IMG/VR virus record: IMGVR_UViG_3300025401_000027 | Location: 1 to 64,000 of that record | DNA length: 64,000 nt | Source: a virus | Reading direction: 5' to 3' (one strand) | Part shown: piece by piece, positions 54,717 through 63,337 of the stretch | Numbering within the stretch: position 1 is the first letter of the stretch | How the letters are laid out: each line of letters begins with the position of its first letter | Made by a program: the position numbers and the translations under genes | The notes under the pieces: generated by a model | What the model saw: the letters and a program-made list of their open reading frames with translations, nothing else | The model's database searches: none | Told to the model about the DNA's origin: nothing

Positions 54717-57700
54717 TTAAATGTTATCAAATGATGCACCTGATGGAAGTATAACAAATTGAATTTGAATGAATTCTAACGCTGTTGTTGGTTTAAGGAA
54801 TATTTGACCAGTTAATTGATTATTATCAAAATCTTCTGGGCTATTATTTAACACAACTCTAAAATCAGAAAGACCTCTTTCGCTTCTAATGTTATCCAAT
54901 ATTGGGTTAACAAGTGATAAGAATTGATTTCTAACCACAGCATCATTTTGTTCGAACAACAATCTGATTGAAACAGCAGAAATAAGTTTTCTTGCTTGTA
55001 ATAAAAGTCTTCTAATGTTGATTCTATTAAGATAAGTATCAGCAACTTGAAGTGTTTTATTACCCCAGATATTAACACCATTTGAAGCAAATGTTGCGAT
55101 AGGATTAATTCTATTTTCATAAAGTGTATCCCTATCTGTTTGCGTTAATTTAACTCTAGCTTTAATACAATCTACCGAACCTCTGTTAACACCAGCCACA
55201 GCAAACCATGGGAATGAAATGTTATCAGTTAAAGCGATATTTCTTACAACATCTCTTGTTGGTGGAACATATATGTATGTTGTGTTTTCAGAATCAAATA
55301 TTTGAACCCAAGGCCAATACGTTGCTGTATAGTTACTATCAAAATTACCATTAAGCTCATCAACCACATTTGAAACCGTCAATGGAGTACCAGTAGAATC
55401 AGAATCTGGTGTTGTAACTATGTACAATGAGTCAGCTCTGTTATTCTCAACCATTTCAATAGTTTGGTTAACCAATGATTGGTTATCGAAAGTATCAATA
55501 CCTGGTGTTGCAAACACATTTATATTAGCTTCAGGATTTATAAATGTCCAAATACCTTCTAAATATGCGTAGTAATCTGATGTAAGACCTTCTGAACCAT
55601 CTTGAAGAGGATACTTAGAAAATGCTCCATAACTTAAACCAGTTTGACCACCCTTACCCTTAATATCGTAAGTGTCCAAGTTCGTTCTTCTTGTTCTATA
55701 AATGTCCCAACCATCGAAACCACCATAAGGTACAAGTGTAAATTTACGAGCATATAAGTTTGCGTATGGCGTACCTTGAACACCAGCTTCACTTTGGAAT
55801 GGTGCGTCACCAGTATCAAATTTAAATATTGGGTTATAAGTCGCTCCAGAACCACCATTTATGTATTCAGCAATATCAGCAATTGTTACCGCACTAGCAT
55901 TAATATCCATGTGATAACCTGGTGTAAGTCCAGTCCATTCGCTATATTCTAAACCTTTTATTGGTAAACCTTTGTAATCAAAGAAGTCTGTATCGATACC
56001 AACAGTATCATTTAAACCTAAATAGAATTTACGTGGGTTATCATATGTACCGTAAGCCTTATAATACATAATATCTGGTGTTAATACACTATCATTACCA
56101 CTAGTTTGGTAATCTCTTACTGGGTACCCAACAAAACCAGCTGGGAAAGCATCAGTTGTATCTGAGTTCACATCTAATTCAACAAGTACGTAAGAAGATT
56201 TTGACGCATAAGCACCATCATATGTACCAATTAATTGACCAATGTAATTATTTGAAGTTGGGTCTAAATTACAACGACTATAAGCTTCTAGGATTTTAGG
56301 TCTAGCATCTGTATCGTTATAATCTCTAATTTGTACATCAAATTCTTGAGTATCAGGTCTAATATTAGCAATTGAAACTTTAATTTCCATATTAGCCATA
56401 TTACCATCTGATATTGTCCAGAATCTAAATAATCTAATAACTTGGTTACCCTTAACTTCCGATACCACATATGGGGTAACAGCAGATTGATATTGTTGTA
56501 AATAGTTATCAAATGGACCAAATTCACCTGGTGAAGAGTAATTAATTAAACTTTGGTTAATACCATAAATTTTACCTTCATTAAAGTCATTAGTAAATAC
56601 ATTACCGTAAAATTCCTCAACGAATACTGATGTCTTTTTATCAAAAGCCATTCTACCTAATGCTCTAGGAACGTAATCTTTTTTAGTAACATCAAATGAA
56701 AGTTCATAATTAAATATACCTTGCGTTACAGATGTACCAGTCAAATTAAATATACCTAAAGGATTTTTTGTTGCACCAGTTGCAGTTGAACTAAAGTTAA
56801 TATCAGTTACATTAGCAATTTGGAATGTTGGTAATTGAGTTGATACGTCAACCGTAGCCCTAGAACGTAAAAGTGCTATTATCTTTCCTTCAACATCCGA
56901 ATAACCACTACCAGTATAAGCGTAACTTATACCAGTTGTTAAACCAGTTAAATCACCAGCATTATCACCATAGTAAGTATAGCTACTACCACTTGTAGAA
57001 CCAGTAATACTACTATAGAAACCATTATATGTTAATGTGACATTATTTGTTGTACCAGTTAAGTTTTGATAATAACCACTATATTGTGTTGTAATACCAC
57101 TTGTAGAACCAGTAATTGATTGGTAATTACCAGTGTATGATTGACTTGTACCACTTGTTGAACCAATTAGTAAAGTATAAACACCACCACTAATTATAGT
57201 TGTACCACTTGTTGAACCAGTAATTGATTGGTAAATACCAGTGTTAACACTACTAGTACCAGTCATATTATATTGAATACTTTGATATGAACCAGAATTA
57301 GTTCTACTTGTACCACTTGTTGAACCAGTAATTGATTGGTAAATACCAGAGTTAACTGTTGTTAAACCACTAGTAGAACCAGTTACAGATTGATAATAAC
57401 CTGTAGTACTTACAGTTAAACCAGTTGTTGTACCAGTAATATTATATAATGTAGTATTTATAGTCGTATTCCCACCAACACCAACAGTAATGTTATTATA
57501 AGCAATCGCATAACCATTAGTGAAACCACTTGTTGTACCTGTAATATATTGACCAGTTGTACCAGTTTGCGTTACCACATAGTTTTGTGAAAGCATATAA
57601 ATGTCCATGTAACTAGTATAGTTAGGGCTATATTGTAACCAATCAATATTATAATTAAGTGTTAATGATTGACCTGGAGATAAAAGACCAAAACCATTAA

Positions 57701-60700
57701 AATAGTAAGGACCATAATTGTAGAAAAATGTTGTACCAGAATTAGACGCTGGAATATTTATAGCAACAATATTACCATTACTTGAGTTAGCCGTATACGT
57801 AAACGTATTACCAGTATAATTAAATAATGGGTTTGTAAATGAACCAGATGGTGTTATACTATTAATTGTTGTTAACATATTTCCACTAGTAGCAACCGCA
57901 CCAACTTGTGTTTGAGGTACATTTACAACATAACTAGAATTGTTATTTGCTGAATATATAAAACCAAAGCTACTAGCTGAGTATGTTGAATATATTTGAT
58001 TAGCAATTGGTGTACTAAATGTTGGTGTACTAATAATTGTGTGGTTTCCTAAATTAACTGCGTAAGTACCAGTAAATGAACTAATTGTAGTTGCACTAGA
58101 TGGACTTGTATAACCAGTCGAAACTATATATGCGCTAATATTTGCACCACTATAATTAATACCATTTGGTGTGTAAGTTGTTGCTAAGTTAACTGTTGTA
58201 CCTGTAGCTGTTGAAGATATTACGTTAAATATATTAGGATTTACACTATATGTACTATTATACAATGGTGTTGAACCACTAGTTGTGTAAAGTAAATTAC
58301 TTGAATTAGCCGAGAACGTTGCTGTATAAGCTGATGTACTAACAGTTGTACCACTTGATGGGTTTGTATAACCAGTTGAAAGAACACTTAAATTAAGTGT
58401 ACCACTACTATAGTTAATACCATTTGATGATTGACCTATTGTTACAATTCCACCTGTACCACCAGTTAAGAAGTTAAACGCACTTGGTGTAGTTGCATAA
58501 GTTGAGTTATATAAACCTGAACCAGCACCAACTGCACTTGTTGAATAAAGAGTATTACCAGTACTTGCTGAGTATACACCAGTAAACTGTGTAGTTGCTG
58601 TTGTTGCACTAGATGGGTTTGTATAACCAGTTGCAAAAGCAACTATTGTTACAGTATTTGCACTAGTAAAATTAGCACCGTTAGACGATGATGGCGCATT
58701 TACAACTGAATAAGTACCACCAGTTGCTAAGAAGTTAAATGCACTTGGTGTAGCCGCATAAGCTGAGTTATATAAACCTGAACCAGCACCACCAGTTGCA
58801 CTTGTTGTATTAAGTGTACCACCAGTTGTTGCAGAGAATGTACCATTAAATACTGAAGTAGATGCTGTTAAACTAGATGGGTTTGTATAACCTGTTGAAA
58901 GTACACTTACTGCAATACTACCACCAGTAAAGTAAGCACCGTTATTTGATGTTGGACCAGTTATAGTACCAGTACTAGCAGTATTTAAGAAAGTAAACGC
59001 TGAAGGTGATACTGAACCACTAAAATAAGTAACATAATTTGGGTTACCATATACATTAGTCAATGCGTAAGAAGATACAACACCATTTAAATTTGTTATG
59101 TAATTACTTCCAACACCAACTGTTCCAGCTGTATTTACACTAGATGGACTTGTAAAACCAGTTGAAAGTACATTTACACTTACATTACCACCACTAAAGT
59201 AAGCACCAATTTGTGTGCGTGTTATAGCAATATTACTTGTTGCACCAGTATTAGCTGTTGCTAAGAAGTAAAAAGGAACTGGATTAGCAGCGTAAACTAA
59301 GTTATATATTGAATTATTAAGACTATATGTAGAATAAAGTATACCATTAGTACTAGCTGAATATACAGCGGTATATCCAGAAGTTATAGCACTTGTTACT
59401 GGTGTTGTATAATTTAATACATTAATATTATAATTAATACCACTATAATTAAAATTAATTCCGTTTGGAGCATAAGCTGTAGCTAAAGAACCAGTTGAAT
59501 TTAATGTAGCACCAGTTAAGAAGTTAAAGTTACTTGCACTAGCAGCATAAATTTGATTTGTTATTGCATCCGTTGATACAAAACTACTAAGTGTATTTGC
59601 TGTGGTTGAAGCTGTATATGAGAATAGAGCATTACCACTAGTATCTGGGTATATATTTGCATTACCAACAGCTGTTATATTACCACCATTTGTATAACCA
59701 GTTGCATATGGTGTAATAGCTAATGTATTGTAACTATAAAGAATACCGTTATAAACATTTGGGGTTTGTATTGTTTGACTAACACCACTAGCTATAAAGG
59801 TAAATGCTGATGGATTTTGTTGATAATATTGATTATATGCGTTAGCACCACCACCAGCAGTTGCTGTTGTTGAATAAAGTGTATTTCCAGTACTTGCTGA
59901 ATATGTACCAAAAAATTGTGATATAGAATTACCAGTTAATATGCTACTAGAGTAACCAGTTGTAGCAACATTAATTGTTATATAACCACCACTATAGTTA
60001 TTACCACCATATAATAATGTTGGTTCAGTTAAAATTTGTTGTGTACCAATTGTAGCACCAGTTAAGAAATTAAAACTACTTGCACTAGCAGCATAAATTT
60101 GATTAACAAATGAATCAGTAGATGTTATACCATAAAGAACATTACTATTTGATGACGCAGTATATGTAAAATTAGTTGGTGAACTTGCTGAAACAGGTAT
60201 TGATGCATCTGTATAACCAGTTGAAAGAACTTTTGAATTAATATTACCACCATAGAATGTTGTACCATCTGATGTTTGTGGTATTAGTATATTTTGTGCT
60301 GTACCAGTTGCTGCTGTAATAAATAAATTAAAATAACTAGGTGTTGCGGTATAAACTTGATTAACAAATGAATCAGTAGATACAATTGAAGTAAGAGTAC
60401 CACCTGTTGTAAGTTTATAAGTTAATAAAGTTGATGAACCAGAATTTGGGTAAATATTTGTTACTGTACCAGCAGTAATAAATGGTGTAACACTGGCAGA
60501 AATAATATTAAATGTAATATAACCACCACTAAATATAAGACCATTTTTAACTTGTGGTATGTATATTGTATAGCTTTGCCCAGTAGTTGCACCAGCCAAA
60601 AAGCTAAATGCTGATGGGTTTTGTTGATAATAAGCATTTAAATTACTATCAGTTGTTTGGATACTATAAAGAGTATCACCAGTAGTAACTGTATAATTTG

Positions 60701-61094
60701 CTGTATAAGTTGAAACATATGATGTACCAGTTGTTGTCGGGTCTAATGCCGCACTAAGCGTGATACCCCAAGCTAAACCAGCATGGTATCCAGAAAGACC
60801 CAATATCCTTGTTACGAATAACTGATTTGATTGAGATAAGTAAGATTTTGCAATGTATGGTAACTCATACAATGGAGCACCATTACCATCTGGTCCATTT
60901 ACTAATGTATTATCTAACCCCCCAAAAAATGTTTGGAAGCCACCATAATCACTAATGAAAATTGGTTGAAAAGCTGGTCCTTTTGTTGTTTCACCGACCA
61001 ACCCTAATGTTGTAACACCTACTTGACGGGTTACATATGTTAGGTCTAATTCTGAAGTGTAAACACCTGGACTAACGAATACTTGATTTGCCAT
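54717..61094 (-). CDS. gp18: Giant tail sheath protein (gp18 type) with a huge repeat insertion
   Basis: The protein has 2125 residues, against 400-700 for usual sheaths. Residues 1-115 are a normal sheath N-terminus (VFVSPGVYTSELDLTYVTRQ, then SQSNQLFVTRILG). Residues about 120-1080 hold eleven or so diverged repeats of 75-95 residues marked by '(P/S)SAFNFL' and 'LSTGYT'. Residues about 1180-1393 hold about eleven 18-residue repeats around YQSITGSTSG. Residues about 1400-2125 return to sheath sequence (ALLRSRATVDVSTQLPTFQI to the conserved C-terminus ...PSGASFDNI). The insertion is Ser/Thr/Gly/Asn rich, free of cysteine and should project from the sheath surface. The upstream genes are glycosyl- and sulfotransferases. 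Confidence 0.9.
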   Translation of the reverse strand: MANQVFVSPGVYTSELDLTYVTRQVGVTTLGLVGETTKGPAFQPIFISDYGGFQTFFGGLDNTLVNGPDGNGAPLYELPYIAKSYLSQSNQLFVTRILGLSGYHAGLAWGITLSAALDPTTTGTSYVSTYTANYTVTTGDTLYSIQTTDSNLNAYYQQNPSAFSFLAGATTGQSYTIYIPQVKNGLIFSGGYITFNIISASVTPFITAGTVTNIYPNSGSSTLLTYKLTTGGTLTSIVSTDSFVNQVYTATPSYFNLFITAATGTAQNILIPQTSDGTTFYGGNINSKVLSTGYTDASIPVSASSPTNFTYTASSNSNVLYGITSTDSFVNQIYAASASSFNFLTGATIGTQQILTEPTLLYGGNNYSGGYITINVATTGYSSSILTGNSISQFFGTYSASTGNTLYSTTATAGGGANAYNQYYQQNPSAFTFIASGVSQTIQTPNVYNGILYSYNTLAITPYATGYTNGGNITAVGNANIYPDTSGNALFSYTASTTANTLSSFVSTDAITNQIYAASASNFNFLTGATLNSTGSLATAYAPNGINFNYSGINYNINVLNYTTPVTSAITSGYTAVYSASTNGILYSTYSLNNSIYNLVYAANPVPFYFLATANTGATSNIAITRTQIGAYFSGGNVSVNVLSTGFTSPSSVNTAGTVGVGSNYITNLNGVVSSYALTNVYGNPNYVTYFSGSVSPSAFTFLNTASTGTITGPTSNNGAYFTGGSIAVSVLSTGYTNPSSLTASTSVFNGTFSATTGGTLNTTSATGGAGSGLYNSAYAATPSAFNFLATGGTYSVVNAPSSSNGANFTSANTVTIVAFATGYTNPSSATTATTQFTGVYSASTGNTLYSTSAVGAGSGLYNSTYATTPSAFNFLTGGTGGIVTIGQSSNGINYSSGTLNLSVLSTGYTNPSSGTTVSTSAYTATFSANSSNLLYTTSGSTPLYNSTYSVNPNIFNVISSTATGTTVNLATTYTPNGINYSGANISAYIVSTGYTSPSSATTISSFTGTYAVNLGNHTIISTPTFSTPIANQIYSTYSASSFGFIYSANNNSSYVVNVPQTQVGAVATSGNMLTTINSITPSGSFTNPLFNYTGNTFTYTANSSNGNIVAINIPASNSGTTFFYNYGPYYFNGFGLLSPGQSLTLNYNIDWLQYSPNYTSYMDIYMLSQNYVVTQTGTTGQYITGTTSGFTNGYAIAYNNITVGVGGNTTINTTLYNITGTTTGLTVSTTGYYQSVTGSTSGLTTVNSGIYQSITGSTSGTSRTNSGSYQSIQYNMTGTSSVNTGIYQSITGSTSGTTIISGGVYTLLIGSTSGTSQSYTGNYQSITGSTSGITTQYSGYYQNLTGTTNNVTLTYNGFYSSITGSTSGSSYTYYGDNAGDLTGLTTGISYAYTGSGYSDVEGKIIALLRSRATVDVSTQLPTFQIANVTDINFSSTATGATKNPLGIFNLTGTSVTQGIFNYELSFDVTKKDYVPRALGRMAFDKKTSVFVEEFYGNVFTNDFNEGKIYGINQSLINYSSPGEFGPFDNYLQQYQSAVTPYVVSEVKGNQVIRLFRFWTISDGNMANMEIKVSIANIRPDTQEFDVQIRDYNDTDARPKILEAYSRCNLDPTSNNYIGQLIGTYDGAYASKSSYVLVELDVNSDTTDAFPAGFVGYPVRDYQTSGNDSVLTPDIMYYKAYGTYDNPRKFYLGLNDTVGIDTDFFDYKGLPIKGLEYSEWTGLTPGYHMDINASAVTIADIAEYINGGSGATYNPIFKFDTGDAPFQSEAGVQGTPYANLYARKFTLVPYGGFDGWDIYRTRRTNLDTYDIKGKGGQTGLSYGAFSKYPLQDGSEGLTSDYYAYLEGIWTFINPEANINVFATPGIDTFDNQSLVNQTIEMVENNRADSLYIVTTPDSDSTGTPLTVSNVVDELNGNFDSNYTATYWPWVQIFDSENTTYIYVPPTRDVVRNIALTDNISFPWFAVAGVNRGSVDCIKARVKLTQTDRDTLYENRINPIATFASNGVNIWGNKTLQVADTYLNRINIRRLLLQARKLISAVSIRLLFEQNDAVVRNQFLSLVNPILDNIRSERGLSDFRVVLNNSPEDFDNNQLTGQIFLKPTTALEFIQIQFVILPSGASFDNI
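56915..57560 (-). repeat. 18-residue (54-base) repeats in the sheath insertion
   Basis: About eleven tandem copies encode a unit like YQSITGSTSGTxxxxxG; the core SITGSTSG recurs nearly unchanged while the linker varies. Third-codon changes between copies show moderate age. Confidence 0.85.
57880..60720 (-). repeat. Long (75-95 residue) repeats in the sheath insertion
   Basis: About eleven diverged copies share the order 'LYST', 'Y....PSAFNFL', '..G..YSGG.(I/L)...VLSTGYT'. Boundaries are approximate. Residues with beta propensity and Ser/Thr dominate, as in Ig-like decoration domains. Confidence 0.8.
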
Positions 61095-61183
61095 ATTGTT
61101 TTTTTTTAATTTAATTATTGTTATTAATAAATATTCAAAAAAAACAGAAAAATAAGTTATTCTTAGAAATGTTTAAAATATCT

Positions 61184-61612
61184 TTAAATTGATATTAATT
61201 TTGATGACTCTTCAGGTGTTTTTGCTGTTGTATCGATATCTATAAAATTAAATAATGGTGGTTCATAATCACTTACATGGAAGTTTTCCCTACCTCTAAT
61301 TTCACTTGTATGTATATAATATTCTTTAATATCTTCACCCATTTTTTCCTTAAAACGTTCTCTTTGGTCCCTGTATGGGGATACCATTGCAACGATAACC
61401 GTTTTAAAATTATCATTAATGTAGTAAGCTAAATTCTGAGCTAATTCAATATTTTCTCTTCTACCTTTTTCAGAATAGTCTTGATTATTGAATAATTCCC
61501 TTAATTTATCACCATCAATTAAAAATGCGTTACTAAATTCTTTTCTTTTTAATAACTCCTTTCCTATTGTTGTTTTACCAGAACTTGGCTGGCCAGTTAA
61601 CCAAATTATCAT
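61184..61612 (-). CDS. Adenylylsulfate (APS) kinase-like protein
   Basis: The protein has 142 residues, shorter than typical APS kinases (near 200). Walker A is GQPSSGKTT at 7-15. 'FLIDGDKLRELF' at 30-41 and the YSEKGRRENIELAQNLAYYI helix at 46-65 match the APS-binding and DGD..R motifs; SPYRDQRERFKE at 78-89 matches the family SPYR motif. APS kinase makes PAPS, the sulfate donor for sulfotransferases. Its ATG overlaps the stop of the sulfotransferase gene (ATGA). A bare P-loop kinase of another specificity remains possible because the family C-terminus is truncated. Confidence 0.75.
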   Translation of the reverse strand: MIIWLTGQPSSGKTTIGKELLKRKEFSNAFLIDGDKLRELFNNQDYSEKGRRENIELAQNLAYYINDNFKTVIVAMVSPYRDQRERFKEKMGEDIKEYYIHTSEIRGRENFHVSDYEPPLFNFIDIDTTAKTPEESSKLISI

Positions 61613-62427
61613 TTGTATCTAAATTTATCGTTATACCATTTATAATTATTCATTATCCAATCACAAACATCCTTACCTAGAATTTCCTTAGCTTTAGATG
61701 TAACTGGTTCAAGTGTTGTTCTGATAGTATGGTCACCATACACACCATAAACTTCATCATCTTCTTTTGTTATTTGTTCGATATTATCAAAATCATGTTT
61801 AAAATATGGAATATCTAAATAAGCATATATCTTACCTAGAGTTTGTTCTGGATAAAGACACAAGTCTTCAAATCTTACAAAATGAATTTTACTATCAATA
61901 CCCATTCTAATCATTTCACCTAAACGTTCAAATGCCATACCAACTGGTGGATTTTGAACCCACATATCAATACGCTTAGGTGTCGTTGTTCCTTGCATTT
62001 TACTCCAATCAACCAACGGACTTGCTTTATCACTAGCTTTTCTAAAGTTTTTTTCCATTGATGTAAATATATCCCTAGGGTCCCTAACCATACATATAAT
62101 CTTTGGGTTACCATGTATAAGGTTTAAAAAATCATAATGAATTCCCCACCCTCTACTCTTATCGATAACATACTTTTTATCCGTAATCCCATTATAAAAT
62201 CCATACATACCTTCTTTACAAAAGTTAAGGAATCCTGATTTCATCAATTCAGGGTCTTGTGCTTTAAACTCAGGTGATGAGGTGTAATTACCTCTAGCAG
62301 CAAAAATTAATTCAAGAACACCAGATGTTGGTGTCGCGTATATATCTGGATTTTGTGCTAAAATGTTTTGTAATAGAGTTGAACCCGCACGAGGCATTGA
62401 ACTCTGATAAAATATTTGTTCTATCAT
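61609..62427 (-). CDS. Sulfotransferase
   Basis: The protein has 272 residues. The 5'-phosphosulfate-binding loop is SSMPRAGSTLLQ at 9-20, and the 3'-phosphate motif is ICMVRDPRDIFTSME at 111-125, both canonical for PAPS-dependent sulfotransferases. A C-terminal WIMNNYKWYNDKFRYK helix ends the domain. The gene is translationally coupled to the APS kinase-like gene, so donor synthesis and transfer are encoded together. The acceptor is unknown; a glycan or tyrosine on the virion or host surface is plausible because two glycosyltransferase genes precede it. Confidence 0.85.
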   Translation of the reverse strand: MIEQIFYQSSMPRAGSTLLQNILAQNPDIYATPTSGVLELIFAARGNYTSSPEFKAQDPELMKSGFLNFCKEGMYGFYNGITDKKYVIDKSRGWGIHYDFLNLIHGNPKIICMVRDPRDIFTSMEKNFRKASDKASPLVDWSKMQGTTTPKRIDMWVQNPPVGMAFERLGEMIRMGIDSKIHFVRFEDLCLYPEQTLGKIYAYLDIPYFKHDFDNIEQITKEDDEVYGVYGDHTIRTTLEPVTSKAKEILGKDVCDWIMNNYKWYNDKFRYK

Positions 62428-62428
62428 A

Positions 62429-63337
62429 TTAAAGTAAATTTGGGTCTATATAATCTTCATTTCTTCCAATGAAATAATCATACATTATTTTATTATATTT
62501 CTGTGGGTTTACAAATTCTAAAACACCATCAGCATTTTTTGTAATTTCAGTGTCTAATTGTAAACCTTGTAAAAGTACATGTCTATCTAAATACTTTCTA
62601 TCTAAAGCGTTACCATGATATAAATGATAGACTATACCACCTAAATAAGAATATGTTAAATTTAAGGACTTTAGTTTTTGAATATAATCATCTTTTTTTG
62701 TTGAATTAAATGAATTAATCATTATTGGTCGTCTTATATAATTAACTAAGTTCATCTTATCCCCACCACCGAAAATAGCATATTCATACATACCTATAGT
62801 TTCAAAAAAACTACGTCTGAATGCTATTGCATAACCAGAACAAAATGGACCATCATCAGTATCATATCTAATATCTAAAAGCGTTTTAGCATGAAATAAG
62901 ACCTTATCAAAATAAGGGTCTAAATTACAACCATCATGATACGGTACTACAACATCATATTTATCTAATTCGCTATCAACATCATTTATCCAATCTTTAT
63001 TCTCAAAAATAACATCACCATCCAAACAAACAATCTTGTTTATGTGCTTAGGTAAATTATTTACTAAAATGTTAAATAAATTTTCTTTATGAAACATGTA
63101 TGAATTAGATTTAACGTGAAATACAAATTCACTTTCAATAAATGTTGGTTTTTGATTTGGATAAATTAATTCAATCATATAATGAGGTATTTCACTTTTT
63201 TTAAGAAGATTATCCACATATAGATTATTCATTATTGTTTTAGTAAAATTACCAGCATTAAAAAAAACAGAACATACCGCAATATTGTTACTTTTGGGTT
63301 TGGTATATGATTTTATATTTTTAAAAGGGTTTTGCAA
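62429..63337 (-). CDS. GT-A type glycosyltransferase
   Basis: The protein has 302 residues. The N-terminal Rossmann-like part (IAVCSVFFNAGNFTKTIMNN) leads to the metal-binding CLDGDVIF (Asp-Gly-Asp at 106-108). The acceptor side contains PFCSGYAIAFRRSFFETIGM and FGGGDKMNLVNYIRRP, typical of GT-A enzymes with a GG(G)D helix. The start is TTG, directly after the upstream stop (TAATTG), because no in-frame ATG precedes the first strand. It probably transfers a sugar onto a phage or host surface polymer, with the neighbours 63338 and 61609. Confidence 0.75.
   Translation of the reverse strand: MQNPFKNIKSYTKPKSNNIAVCSVFFNAGNFTKTIMNNLYVDNLLKKSEIPHYMIELIYPNQKPTFIESEFVFHVKSNSYMFHKENLFNILVNNLPKHINKIVCLDGDVIFENKDWINDVDSELDKYDVVVPYHDGCNLDPYFDKVLFHAKTLLDIRYDTDDGPFCSGYAIAFRRSFFETIGMYEYAIFGGGDKMNLVNYIRRPIMINSFNSTKKDDYIQKLKSLNLTYSYLGGIVYHLYHGNALDRKYLDRHVLLQGLQLDTEITKNADGVLEFVNPQKYNKIMYDYFIGRNEDYIDPNLL

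Noticed and set aside
56915-60720. Pseudogene or assembly error in the sheath gene
   Set aside because: The frame is open across all repeats with synonymous divergence between copies, as expected for a maintained coding sequence.
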